Counted from the stretch's first letter, positions 1-8,392 are shown. The stretch is 58,756 nucleotides of DNA from an uncultured Ruminococcus sp. (GCA_902798755.1 CADBYC010000009.1:1-58756), one strand, 5' to 3'. Made by a program: numbers and translations. The notes: generated by a model not told the origin, from the letters alone.

Positions 1-189
1 AAGGCCGTCGTAACACAAAGGCGAAACTGGCGATATATACCTAAATGAATACCACTTTTTAGCCTTTCATCACTCCAAAATTGGGTGCCCCCCATGATCT
101 AAGTATAAACTCTTATAGTATCCATTAACGGGACTTTGAGAAAGTATATTTCTATCAGAGAATAAAAACAGAATTTTTTCATAAAAAGA

Positions 190-263
190 ACGCAACACAT
201 GATATGTAACTACCTGACAGAATTACCGTCACAGTTGCTCACAAATGGTCTGTGTTGCGTTTT
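190..263. other. nested hairpin, structured RNA or terminator
   Basis: ACGCAACACA (190-199) is the exact reverse complement of TGTGTTGCGT (251-260), followed by a short T run. Inside it GTAACT (206-211) can pair with AGTTGC (233-238), and TGAC (215-218) with GTCA (228-231). The arms are therefore nested rather than a single stem. It could be a rightward terminator for a gene left of the window or a small structured RNA. The rest of bases 1-349 shows no convincing gene. Confidence 0.4.
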
Positions 264-315
264 GAATTATACTCCGAGTCTTTATCGGCAGAGGAGGAAT
301 ATCTGGACAAACACG

Positions 316-351
316 AACAGCGGGGACGACTGATGTGTCATTCCCGCTGTT
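316..351 (-). terminator. hairpin after the DUF6809-like gene
   Basis: AACAGCGGG (316-324) pairs with CCCGCTGTT (343-351) and overlaps the stop codon of the leftward small gene. The following T run is poor, so termination is only plausible. Confidence 0.4.
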
Positions 352-613
352 ATGTATCTGCATATATTTCTGTTATCATCTTCACACCGAGTTTGAATCC
401 CTCGATGTAGGCATCACGTTCCGAGAGTGCAATCAGCGAGAGTTGACAGTTATCTATCTGCTCCAGCTTCTCTTTCTGTGGTTCGGTAGTCAGCAAGTTT
501 TTTAATTCATCAAGCAGCTTTGTCATATCCGACAGCTTTCTCTTGGTATCCTTACACTGTTTATACTCACTCGGATTGATATTACCAAAGTAGAAGTCCT
601 CCAATGTGGTCAT
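350..613 (-). CDS. DUF6809-like small protein
   Basis: An 87-residue acidic, helical protein. The opening MTTLEDFYFGNINPSE and the closing region with 'ERDAYIEGFKLG' match my recollection of the DUF6809 family, small proteins of unknown function common in clostridia. The start at 613 is chosen because GAAGGAG lies about 9 bases upstream; an in-frame ATG at 640 lacks a good site. No signal peptide or membrane segment is visible. It sits alone, leftward, at the AT-rich edge of the window, and its function is unknown. Confidence 0.7.
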   Translation of the reverse strand: MTTLEDFYFGNINPSEYKQCKDTKRKLSDMTKLLDELKNLLTTEPQKEKLEQIDNCQLSLIALSERDAYIEGFKLGVKMITEIYADT

Positions 614-719
614 GGTATCACGCTCCTTCAAGCACAACACAATACCACAGAAAAGGAATAAGTCAAGTGTAACTCTTCCGTTGGAGTTTAATCATATTGA
701 TATTCTTCTTCGGAAATTC

Positions 720-1784
720 CTAGTCTACATCTGATTGAAGCATATTTTCTCCTATGATTTGAATCAACTTGTCAAAATGCTTCGGTTCTTTTGCTAAATA
801 AACTATAATTGGTGTTGGCTGCAATGCATATGGGTTCATTCCTGTGATTTCATATAGATTATCGCAGTTATGCATCCCAATAATTCCATAACGCCGTCCC
901 CCGTCTGACATCCTTGAAAGAAATATCTGTCTAAAATCTCCGAACATTAAGCTACTGACTAACTCCGTGTAAACAATTACCGCTGTGATTTTTTCATAGA
1001 CTTCTTCATGAACACCAATGCTTAGTCCAATGTCCTTGTGTTCGAGAATTCCATTAATCGGGTGAGCTAATAACGAAAAAGCTTCTTCAAAACCAGATTC
1101 CATTATTTCACTAAATGTCCAGTTAATGTATAGAATATTCATGTGTGTAACATGATCGACGTTCTCAAATTTCTCAGCGGCGCTATTTAAAAAGTCTTTC
1201 AATTTTCCTATGCGGGGCATAATACCATTTATACTATGTGAACTACAGTATGAAGAAAAATCATCGCGTCCTTTATCGTTAAGCAACACAAGTGGAAGAA
1301 CAATTCCTTTTAATCCATCAAAGTCGTGGAATCCCGGTGTCTTAACTTCGATATCTACGGTTACACCGTTAGTGCACCTAAACCTTGCTTCCGGATTTTT
1401 CTTTCCGTTAGTCTTTGGTTCGTAGTCCCCCGATTTCGATCGCTGTCTCCAGAATCTCAATATGCTGATTTCAGATAATGCGCGAAAAAACTGTGCTTCA
1501 TCATAGTTACCTTTTCCCGCAGAAAGCTGATCTGTAAAAAAGGTTTTGATCTTGTCCTCTCCAAAGAACTGAATCAATCCAGCGATATTTTGGGAAAAGT
1601 TTAGGCAGAAGTTTTGTTGGAAGTTTTCCTTTGTAACGCCGTAAAGCGTCACACAGATTGAGGTATAGTGATAGGATCCAAGATATTTATCTAATCTTCC
1701 CTCAATAGCCTTAACAAGAAAATGATCATTAGAAAACTCATCCATCCATCCTTCAGACCAAGCTTTTGAAAGTGCACCTGCCAA
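720..1784 (-). CDS. putative PD-(D/E)XK-fold protein
   Basis: A 354-residue protein I do not recognise as a whole. Residues 131-148 contain Pro-Glu followed, after a short hairpin-like stretch, by VDIEVK. With Glu105 in a preceding helix this fits the PD-(D/E)XK nuclease core: acidic residue, then E-x-K on the next strand. The rest is predicted soluble. The start is uncertain: TTG at 1784 gives the longest form but lacks a clear ribosome site, and ATG at 1745 follows GAAGGA closely. The reading frame stays coding-like upstream of 1784, so the real N-terminus may use a rare start codon. The gene is strongly AT-rich and lies about 200 bases downstream of the glycine-rich gene. A nuclease role is an inference from the motif only. 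Confidence 0.6.
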   Translation of the reverse strand: MAGALSKAWSEGWMDEFSNDHFLVKAIEGRLDKYLGSYHYTSICVTLYGVTKENFQQNFCLNFSQNIAGLIQFFGEDKIKTFFTDQLSAGKGNYDEAQFFRALSEISILRFWRQRSKSGDYEPKTNGKKNPEARFRCTNGVTVDIEVKTPGFHDFDGLKGIVLPLVLLNDKGRDDFSSYCSSHSINGIMPRIGKLKDFLNSAAEKFENVDHVTHMNILYINWTFSEIMESGFEEAFSLLAHPINGILEHKDIGLSIGVHEEVYEKITAVIVYTELVSSLMFGDFRQIFLSRMSDGGRRYGIIGMHNCDNLYEITGMNPYALQPTPIIVYLAKEPKHFDKLIQIIGENMLQSDVD

Positions 1785-1983
1785 ATCTAAGCTAGCAAGC
1801 GGAAACTCTTTATCAGATCGTCTAGTATTATTGATTCTAACCCCGTCCTTTCTGCGACAAACGCTCTACAGAGTTTACTTATTTATCTGCATCCACGAGC
1901 CAAAACATAATCTTTTCCAATACAATCTATTGATTCTTTCATAATATGATCCAGATTTGAATCATCATATGAAAACGACCGAT

Positions 1984-2970
1984 TTACTGTGCAACCTTCT
2001 CACAAAGAAGCTTCGACTCATCAGTCAGACCTCCGTCATCAGTGAGAATAGGAGTATCCAGGATAGATTTAATGCTGACAGCCAAAGAAGCAGTTGCAGC
2101 TATCGTCTTTTTTGATTCAAGAGAGTATTTTGAATAGTCATATCCTTCCTCGGCAACAATCTCTTTCATCTGCTGAACCAATGGAAGGAATCGCGCGTCA
2201 AGCAGAGCCAACAAACTATAGAACATATCTGTTCTTCTGCGAATAGCGATACACTGTTCGGTGCCGGCGTCCATTTGTTCACAATAAACGGTCGCTTCTG
2301 CTGCGCTTGCTTTCGCATTTTCCAGATTCTTTCCGGCTTTCGCGCCGACTATGATTCCCATGATCATCAGAGCAGGTCCGGCTACCAGACCGCCGAGCAC
2401 AGCAGCACCTCCTGCCATACCCATACCGCCCGCAGCAAGAGAACCGCCTCCGAAAAAGGCTAAGGTTGCGTTGGAAGCTGCCGCTCCGCTGAGCGCGGAG
2501 ATAGCGGTTCCGGTAGAAGCGGAAGCAAAGGTTGCCGCAGCGCTGTACGCACCGAACGCAGCTAAAGCGCCGCCTGTCGCTCCTGCGGCAAGTCCGTCTG
2601 TAATTGATAAGGCAAAACTGCGCATCTCACCGAGTTCTTCAAACTCTTTTTTATCGATCGCCAGTTTACTCAGCTCTGTTAAACCGAGGGAATCTGTAAA
2701 ATCAACATTTTTTATTTGTGTGAAGGTATCGAGAAAATCTGAAATGTTTCCGTTCAGTACGAACAGCTTTTCGTTTCCCAGCGCTTCAAGAGAAGTCTCG
2801 CATTGCTTACGATAAGCATTCAGCCTGTCAGCGGCTTCTTTCATTCTCGCGTTGGAATTTTCATTCAGCTTTGACGCTTTGTGCTGGTCAAAGCCTGCCA
2901 TAGTTGATTTTCCGATTCCGACAGCGCCTGTCGCTACGGCAATTCCTATAAACAATATCGGTAACGGCAT
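1984..2970 (-). CDS. glycine/alanine-rich membrane-active-like protein
   Basis: A 328-residue protein with an N-terminal hydrophobic segment (about residues 3-20), a charged helical region (30-125), then a long Gly/Ala-rich hydrophobic stretch (about 125-215) with small-xxx-small spacing like glycine zippers. A soluble helical tail follows. Such stretches occur in membrane-inserting or oligomerising proteins; no family was recognised. The start is set by GGAGGGAG just upstream of ATG. It is the third gene of a tight leftward group after the 523-residue protein and the TerB-like protein, 12 bases downstream of the latter, so co-transcription is likely. Confidence 0.65.
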   Translation of the reverse strand: MPLPILFIGIAVATGAVGIGKSTMAGFDQHKASKLNENSNARMKEAADRLNAYRKQCETSLEALGNEKLFVLNGNISDFLDTFTQIKNVDFTDSLGLTELSKLAIDKKEFEELGEMRSFALSITDGLAAGATGGALAAFGAYSAAATFASASTGTAISALSGAAASNATLAFFGGGSLAAGGMGMAGGAAVLGGLVAGPALMIMGIIVGAKAGKNLENAKASAAEATVYCEQMDAGTEQCIAIRRRTDMFYSLLALLDARFLPLVQQMKEIVAEEGYDYSKYSLESKKTIAATASLAVSIKSILDTPILTDDGGLTDESKLLCEKVAQ

Positions 2971-2982
2971 ATTTCTCCCTCC

Positions 2983-3753
2983 TTAGTCTTCTGCGGAAGC
3001 TGTTTCCTCATCAGAGGATTCCGTCTTTTTATTCCTTGTGAACATCTTACCGATGCCTCCGAAGAATCCTGATACGGCAGCTCCTGTTTTTTCAGTGGCG
3101 TCTTTTATTCCCGAGGTAACGGGAGCGGTTGCTTCGGCAATCGTTTCGGATAGAGTCGGATCCATTTTTAGTTCTTCAATAGAAGGCTCGCTAATTTCGT
3201 CAGCAATCAAATTCTTGGCAGCTTCAGAGAGATTCTCGATCCGCTTCTCAACCTGAGCCATGATCGGAACGATCTCACGGTACGGACGATCTGACTGAGA
3301 GAGCCAATCCCTTTCATGATTGACTTCTATTGCAGATCGCATAATCTGCTCCATTTCCAAAAAGACATCAGCAGGAATACCACAGACCCGCACAATATGC
3401 TTCATCAGTCTTCGCTCATCGTGATGATAAATCTCATCTTCGTAAGCAAGCGTCAACATATTCCATACCAAAAATCGAGAAGCTACAACATCATCGTCTT
3501 CCCCGACAGAATCGTAAAGAGCTTTGTCCACACCTTCCGCAAGAACATCATAGCTGTCTTCCTCATCAATGAAGGTTTCAAGCTGTTTCTGACACGCTTC
3601 AAGCAGCTCGTCCCTGTAATCAAGGAAATGATATTTATCAAGCTCCATACCGATTTCATCAAGCTTTTCTAACTCGTGCTCTGTGACTTCTCCATCTACA
3701 TGAAGAAGATAGCAAAAAACCGTGACTGCATTTTTAACAGAAATATACTTCAT
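2983..3753 (-). CDS. TerB-like domain protein
   Basis: 256 residues. Residues 1-140 are all-helical and acidic, with 'HVDGEVTEHELEKLDEIG' near residue 18 resembling the metal-binding D-G-x-[IV]-x-x-x-E helix pairs of TerB (tellurite-resistance-associated) domains. The C-terminal part (about 205-240) is a short Gly-rich segment, 'GFFGGIGKMF', then an acidic tail. The start at 3753 follows AAGGAGGATAAG; a longer form from 3783 would overlap the preceding gene. TerB domains often accompany membrane stress or phage-defence genes, but the exact role here is unknown. It sits between two glycine-rich proteins in one operon. Confidence 0.65.
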   Translation of the reverse strand: MKYISVKNAVTVFCYLLHVDGEVTEHELEKLDEIGMELDKYHFLDYRDELLEACQKQLETFIDEEDSYDVLAEGVDKALYDSVGEDDDVVASRFLVWNMLTLAYEDEIYHHDERRLMKHIVRVCGIPADVFLEMEQIMRSAIEVNHERDWLSQSDRPYREIVPIMAQVEKRIENLSEAAKNLIADEISEPSIEELKMDPTLSETIAEATAPVTSGIKDATEKTGAAVSGFFGGIGKMFTRNKKTESSDEETASAED

Positions 3754-3763
3754 CTTATCCTCC

Positions 3764-5335
3764 TTACAGTTTAAAGCTTTCATCGGAAAGCATCAGATCA
3801 TCGAATTCTTCCTGTGTACAAAACTGCGGCTTGCGACCCAGTGCAATCTGTATCTGCGCGTTAGCGCCGAGAAATCCGTTGACGTCTTCCTCTATCATCG
3901 TAGTGTCCATCGCATCGACGCCGTTACGAAAGGCTTCCAGATACTCTGTGAAAGATTGCTCATATGCCGCGATCATCTGCTCTCGGTACTCTCTGATCAT
4001 CGCAACGGCTTCTTCACACTCGGCTTCGATCCTTTTACGTTCTTTAACGGCAAGTTGGTATTCTACCAGCGATGTTTTGAGTTCCTGATACACTGCTACA
4101 GCCGCCATATATCCGATCGTACTGCCTGCCGCTCCTGCTACAACTGTCAGCGCACGACTGCCGACGCCTTTTACTACGGTCGTAAAAGCAGTCGCGTACA
4201 TAGCCGCGCCTAATTCTCCGAATCCATCCTCTCCGAGTTGTACAATACACTCAGTACCGGTGATCTCGCCCTTGATGAAACGCGCCATAACCTTGCCGAC
4301 ATTTACGGTAGTGGAAACCATCTGAGCAGGTAATGATGTTTTAGATAAACTACGGATATACTCCGAAGAAGCGTTTTGCATCGTTCCCTTTACCACGGCG
4401 CCGGAGAAAGCGGTTGCATAGCTGAATGCCGCTCCTGTTCCGGTATCTTTGGCAACTTCAATGGCAGCATCCTGTGGATTTTTCTCTCCCTTTACACAAG
4501 CAACAAAGTTTTTGATAATGGAGATCGAACCTGACATTGCTGCGCCGATACCGGCTTGCTTAAGACCTGCTTTGTTTGCGGTCTTGATAACATCCTTTGC
4601 AGTTGAAAGCTTAGGATGCTTACGCGCAAAGATAGCTTCTTCATTGGTAACATTGCTTTGTTTCAGATTTTTACTGGTCGTTTCAACAATATCTCGTTGT
4701 TTTTCCAGTTTGGCTACCAACTCTGTATCTCCTTTGACTTTTGCTTTTTGTATACGCTCATCCAATTTGCAGATTCTATCGGCATACTCAGCCTGTACCT
4801 TGTCATAGAAGTCTTTCGGTATTTCTATTGGTACATCACTATCGCGGTATTTATCGTATTTTTTATCTAACAACTTTTCAGCGCAAGACTTGGCGTCACC
4901 GCCAACAAATTTCAGTTGTCTGGCGGTTCCCTCAACAATTGTGCCATCCCCATTCATCTCAACAAGGTCAAACAACTGATCATTTGTGCCGCCGATACTG
5001 CGGCCTGTGCTGTCAACCTGTTTTGCGACGTCATCCGTTCGGGAGGTACGCTTTTCAGAGCCACGAATGATCTTGTCGGCATTATCCTTCGCAACAGATT
5101 TGACTTCAGCTGAAAAGCCTGCCTGCTGTTTGATATTCTGATCTTTGAAACTATCATTGACCTTGCTCTCAGCGATAGATTTCAGAGATCGTGTTGCTTC
5201 TTTTCCAAGCTCATTATCCTGTCCCGAGAAAGCGACAAGGTGTTCTTTCACCGCGCTGCCATAACGCTCCACAACTTCGACAGCAGCTCCTTCCAGCGCT
5301 TTTTTCTCAAGTTCCTTCTTTTGCTTTTCGTCCAC
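3764..5335 (-). CDS. large glycine-rich and coiled-coil protein
   Basis: 523 residues, unrecognised. Residues 1-250 are charged, helical and partly coiled-coil. Residues about 255-420 hold several Gly/Ala/Thr-rich hydrophobic segments that could insert in or associate with a membrane. Residues 420-470 form a strongly charged helix. The translation starts with GTG at 5335, with GAAAGG upstream; no better ATG lies nearby. A promoter (5362-5390) directly precedes it, so it probably heads the operon with the TerB-like and 328-residue proteins. It might form a pore, a scaffold or a toxin-like assembly; this is speculation from composition. Confidence 0.6.
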   Translation of the reverse strand: MDEKQKKELEKKALEGAAVEVVERYGSAVKEHLVAFSGQDNELGKEATRSLKSIAESKVNDSFKDQNIKQQAGFSAEVKSVAKDNADKIIRGSEKRTSRTDDVAKQVDSTGRSIGGTNDQLFDLVEMNGDGTIVEGTARQLKFVGGDAKSCAEKLLDKKYDKYRDSDVPIEIPKDFYDKVQAEYADRICKLDERIQKAKVKGDTELVAKLEKQRDIVETTSKNLKQSNVTNEEAIFARKHPKLSTAKDVIKTANKAGLKQAGIGAAMSGSISIIKNFVACVKGEKNPQDAAIEVAKDTGTGAAFSYATAFSGAVVKGTMQNASSEYIRSLSKTSLPAQMVSTTVNVGKVMARFIKGEITGTECIVQLGEDGFGELGAAMYATAFTTVVKGVGSRALTVVAGAAGSTIGYMAAVAVYQELKTSLVEYQLAVKERKRIEAECEEAVAMIREYREQMIAAYEQSFTEYLEAFRNGVDAMDTTMIEEDVNGFLGANAQIQIALGRKPQFCTQEEFDDLMLSDESFKL

Positions 5336-5361
5336 CGGAAATCACCGACCTTTCATTCTCT

Positions 5362-5390
5362 ATCATAGCACCAAGTTAGACTATTTGCAA
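5362..5390 (-). promoter_or_regulatory. promoter of the glycine-rich/TerB operon
   Basis: Read leftward: TTGCAA, a 17-base spacer, then TATGAT. It lies 27 bases upstream of the GTG start at 5335. Confidence 0.6.
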
Positions 5391-5409
5391 CGATTTTCAC
5401 TTATTATTT

Positions 5410-5434
5410 CAGCCTCCGTTATAAACGGAGGCTG
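5410..5434. terminator. strong hairpin between lipoprotein and 523-aa genes
   Basis: An 11-base perfect inverted repeat (CAGCCTCCGTT / AACGGAGGCTG) with a 3-base loop, downstream of the lipoprotein stop. T runs on both sides are weak, so it may act as a terminator or as an RNA stabiliser. Confidence 0.55.
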
Positions 5435-5462
5435 CTATCAGAAACATCATATGAATAATGTG

Positions 5463-6482
5463 TTAAAACTCAATTGTTACGGCAGTTTCCTGAGTCACAG
5501 ACGTACCATCCGTATTTGTCAGATTGATATTAAAGTCGGCGGTTTTCAGATTATCAGCGCTTAATGTTTCGTTGTTCTCAAAATAGTCGCCGAGCGACAC
5601 GGATAACACATCCTTCTTTCCCTGCCAGATGAGATCAGAAGCAAGATATGAGGTACTGACTTCTACTCCGTTGAGCTTTAAGCCGGACAATCTGACATTC
5701 AATGCCTGATCTGCGTTGCTCTCAAATTCGAGCATCAGTTTACTATCGCCGTCTTTGTTTGTCACGAGAGCCTGAGAGATCAGGCTTATGCCGCCTTCGG
5801 AATATGCCGTTCTTTCCGAAAGTGCGTCAATGGTAATACCGTAGGCGCTTTGAAGTGCGTTGCCTTTCATTGTCTTTAGATAGGTATCCTCCGAGTAATC
5901 ATATCCGTCTGAATTTTGTGTCTCGATAAAGATCATTTCACTGTATTCATGATGATACTCGTCGTCTTCAACATCAAAGCCGATACCGATATCGGCGATT
6001 TTGCTGATTCCGTGACAATACAACTCGGCGTAGGAGAAAGAGACCTCTTCCTCTTCGGTTGCTCCCGGATCGAGTTCACATCGCATATAACCATCATGGA
6101 TCATATATCCGTTAACAGAATTGCAGCCGTAACCTGCCGTTCCGGCATATGCTTCACGCTTTGAATCGGCTTTGTTTTCCAATTTTAACGAAAGCTTCAC
6201 TGCGCTGTTGGTGTAAGTAAGCCCGGTAGCAGTAATACTGACGTCGTATGTTTCTGTCAGAAGCGTTTCTTCGATTGTTCCGGTTTTATCAAACTGTGGA
6301 AGAATATCGTTCTTTCCTTGGTTATTGCTCTTGGCGTCGCTTTCGTTGGACGATACTGAACTTGTGTCATTTTTTGAAGAAGTCGAACCGTCGTTTGAGG
6401 ATCCGCCGTCAGAGCATGCTGAAAACGTGAAAATCAGCACCGCTGCCATCATAATAGCTGTCATCATTCTTATCATTCTCAT
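5463..6482 (-). CDS. lipoprotein of unknown function
   Basis: 339 residues. The N-terminus has basic residues, a hydrophobic core and a lipobox-like FSAC with Cys23, so it is probably an exported lipid-anchored protein. A Ser/Asn/Asp-rich linker (24-60) is followed by two beta-rich, acidic regions (about 65-190 and 215-339) that look like repeated Ig-like folds. No enzyme motif is visible. The start follows AAGGAGAG. It lies between the kinase and the glycine-rich operon, separated from both by hairpins, so it may be transcribed separately. Phe at lipobox -3 is slightly unusual. Confidence 0.7.
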   Translation of the reverse strand: MRMIRMMTAIMMAAVLIFTFSACSDGGSSNDGSTSSKNDTSSVSSNESDAKSNNQGKNDILPQFDKTGTIEETLLTETYDVSITATGLTYTNSAVKLSLKLENKADSKREAYAGTAGYGCNSVNGYMIHDGYMRCELDPGATEEEEVSFSYAELYCHGISKIADIGIGFDVEDDEYHHEYSEMIFIETQNSDGYDYSEDTYLKTMKGNALQSAYGITIDALSERTAYSEGGISLISQALVTNKDGDSKLMLEFESNADQALNVRLSGLKLNGVEVSTSYLASDLIWQGKKDVLSVSLGDYFENNETLSADNLKTADFNINLTNTDGTSVTQETAVTIEF

Positions 6483-6528
6483 AATAATCTCTCCTTATAG
6501 ATTTCGTTTCGGCTACTGATAAAATAAT

Positions 6529-6553
6529 AACCGTGTACATAATATACACGGTT
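6529..6553 (-). terminator. terminator after the Ser/Thr kinase
   Basis: AACCGTGTA pairs with TACACGGTT around a 7-base loop, followed leftward by ATTATTTTAT. It ends the kinase transcript before the lipoprotein gene. Confidence 0.55.
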
Positions 6554-6614
6554 TCAGTATAAAAATGTTATTCTGCCAGTATAACTTTTCGTCTGTCGAT
6601 TTTATATAATACAG

Positions 6615-7730
6615 TCAAATCGCAAGGATGCCCTGTGTGCTCAAATAAACCATTACGAAGAATAAAATGATCCCCAGAATAATGCTCAGCCATCCGAAGA
6701 GTCTGTTGATTCTCTTTCTCGACAACGGATCTTTTGTAAATCTCAAACTGTATTTACCGACGTCACCGAATAGAAAATACGGAAACAGCGTAAAGAAACC
6801 AAAAACAAGAATCGTAAAGTACACTAAGGCAAAAATATGCTGAATCGAATGCTTTGTGTGATACTCCGGACTGAATATATAAGCGACAAATGTAATTAGA
6901 CCAAAGGAGTATAGGATGATTGCAATGGTTGTAATCAGCTTTGGGAAGAAGCGTTTGGAACGATAACCCGGCAGCGGGCGGAACCTCATACTTTCGATCT
7001 CGTTGTTATCCATCAGTTTGATGTATCTTCTGTCGTTTGTCAAAACAGCGCGCAGGTAATCAATACTGCCATAGCGGTTATTCGGGTCAAGCTCCATACA
7101 GCGCTCAATAACCATACTCAGCGTGCCCTGATGCATCTGTTCGTTCGGTAATCTGCCTGTCAACAAAAAATTCAGCAATACGCCGCAGGAGTATATATCA
7201 ACTTTCTCGTTTGTCTGCTGAAAGCCGAACTGTTCCGGCGCTGTATAACCAGGAGTTCCCATGATTTCCGTATCCTGATTTTGATCAGCTTTCACGGTTC
7301 TGGAAATATCATAATCGATGATTTTAACACAGCCTGTATGATCTATCATAACATTGTTCGGATTGATATCTCTGTGAACAATGTTGTTCTGATGAAGCGC
7401 TTTCAGACCGTTGCATACCGACGCGATAACAGAGGCGGCTTGTCGTTCTGTAAATAAACCTCTTTGTTTTATAGAATCTGCAAGCGTGACGCCATTTACA
7501 TATTCACCGAGGGTAACGCATAATCCCCCGATAATATCCGCGTCAAATATCTGCATGAGATTTTGGTTGCGAATACCGCAAAGCCTGCGCATAATCTCGA
7601 TAGCAGAGGGATCGGAGAATCGCTTGATCATCAATTCTCCCGTATAGACATTTCTGACAATTATCATTTCGGATGAGATTCTATTCACTTCTTCAACTGC
7701 CCAAAGCCTGATTCTTTCATTTTCAGTCAT
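6615..7730 (-). CDS. membrane-anchored Ser/Thr protein kinase
   Basis: 371 residues. A Hanks-type kinase domain fills about residues 8-250: putative ATP-binding Lys36, catalytic loop HRDINPNN (119-126), metal-binding DYD (139-141) in place of DFG, GTPGYTAPEQ activation segment (159-167) and Asp178. A canonical glycine-rich loop is not obvious near residue 20. Three hydrophobic segments after residue 260 make a C-terminal membrane anchor; no PASTA or other sensor domain follows. The start at 7730 (GGTGG upstream) is preferred over an upstream frame that lacks a site. It is divergent from an HTH gene whose start codon overlaps the kinase promoter, so the two are probably co-regulated. The substrate is unknown. 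Confidence 0.85.
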   Translation of the reverse strand: MTENERIRLWAVEEVNRISSEMIIVRNVYTGELMIKRFSDPSAIEIMRRLCGIRNQNLMQIFDADIIGGLCVTLGEYVNGVTLADSIKQRGLFTERQAASVIASVCNGLKALHQNNIVHRDINPNNVMIDHTGCVKIIDYDISRTVKADQNQDTEIMGTPGYTAPEQFGFQQTNEKVDIYSCGVLLNFLLTGRLPNEQMHQGTLSMVIERCMELDPNNRYGSIDYLRAVLTNDRRYIKLMDNNEIESMRFRPLPGYRSKRFFPKLITTIAIILYSFGLITFVAYIFSPEYHTKHSIQHIFALVYFTILVFGFFTLFPYFLFGDVGKYSLRFTKDPLSRKRINRLFGWLSIILGIILFFVMVYLSTQGILAI

Positions 7731-7760
7731 TTTTCCACCTGACAGATTATCAACCAAACA

Positions 7761-7788
7761 TTGCATTTGATGATAGTTATGATATGAT
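7761..7788 (+). promoter_or_regulatory. possible promoter of the HTH gene
   Basis: TTGCAT, a 16-base spacer and TATGAT, about 45 bases upstream of the HTH start. The sequence around it is rich in short AT repeats. Confidence 0.4.
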
Positions 7789-7818
7789 ATATGTAAATCT
7801 AATATAACCCGCAAGACT

Positions 7819-7847
7819 ATTATAGGAGGATACCATGAAAAAATCAA
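7819..7847 (-). promoter_or_regulatory. kinase promoter overlapping the HTH start codon
   Basis: Read leftward: TTGATT (7842-7847), exactly 17 bases, then a perfect TATAAT (7819-7824). The spacer covers the ribosome site and ATG of the divergent HTH gene. Transcription would start near 7812, about 80 bases before the kinase ATG. Confidence 0.6.
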
Positions 7848-8263
7848 CTGATGAATTACTGAAACAATTGAAAACGAAAACGAATATCGAAGAATTCTTT
7901 AAAGAGAACGGCTCTGAACTGATTTTTGACAGCTTATCCGAAATGATAGACTTCTTTATGAATCAAAAAGGGCTTAAGAAAGCCGATGTAGTCAAACGCT
8001 CTATGCTCGGCAATTATGCTTACAGTATCCTAAACGGGAACAGAAAGAAACCGGAAAGGGATAAATTAATCATGCTGTGCTTTGGGCTGAGGCTGACAGC
8101 AGATGAAGCAAACCGTCTGTTAAAGATGAGTTCTAATGGCGAACTGTACGTCAGAAATCCGCGCGACTTAGTTTTGATCTATGCTTTGGACAGAAACCAA
8201 AGTGTAATAGAAGCCAATAACAAACTCGAAGAACTCGGTCTGGACGAACTGCCCTTACCGTAA
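7835..8263 (+). CDS. helix-turn-helix (XRE-like) regulator
   Basis: 142 residues. Residues about 35-90 resemble a lambda-repressor-type HTH: 'KGLKKADVVKRS' (turn and first helices), 'YAYSILNGNRKKPERDKLI' (recognition helix and following basic segment) and 'GLRLTADEANRLLKMS'. The C-terminal 45 residues are acidic and could mediate partner contact. The start follows AGGAGG. It is divergent from the Ser/Thr kinase, and its first codons overlap the kinase promoter, so autoregulation or kinase-controlled repression is plausible. The next gene downstream encodes a 30-residue hydrophobic peptide. Confidence 0.75.
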   Translation: MKKSTDELLKQLKTKTNIEEFFKENGSELIFDSLSEMIDFFMNQKGLKKADVVKRSMLGNYAYSILNGNRKKPERDKLIMLCFGLRLTADEANRLLKMSSNGELYVRNPRDLVLIYALDRNQSVIEANNKLEELGLDELPLP

Positions 8264-8283
8264 CACAAGCAAAGGAGGAAATT

Positions 8284-8376
8284 ATGGTCAGTATCATTAA
8301 CGCTTTAATTAAAGGGATCACAACTATCATTGTTGCCATAATCGCGTGTTTTGCGTTCCTATTAATTATACCGTGA
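8284..8376 (+). CDS. 30-residue hydrophobic peptide
   Basis: A very short frame with an excellent ribosome site (AAAGGAGG, 8270-8277) six bases before ATG, ending in TGA directly before a strong terminator. The product is one hydrophobic helix (Ile/Ala/Leu-rich, residues 3-29) with Lys10 as the only charged side chain. It lies 20 bases after the HTH gene and is probably co-transcribed with it. It may be a small membrane regulator or a type-I-toxin-like peptide; neither is shown. Confidence 0.55.
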   Translation: MVSIINALIKGITTIIVAIIACFAFLLIIP

Positions 8377-8392
8377 ACGATTATTCAAAAGG

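Noticed and set aside
2900-2970. Walker A-like GAVGIGKST in the 328-residue glycine-rich protein
   Set aside because: It lies inside an N-terminal hydrophobic segment with no Walker B or nucleotide fold around it; most likely chance.
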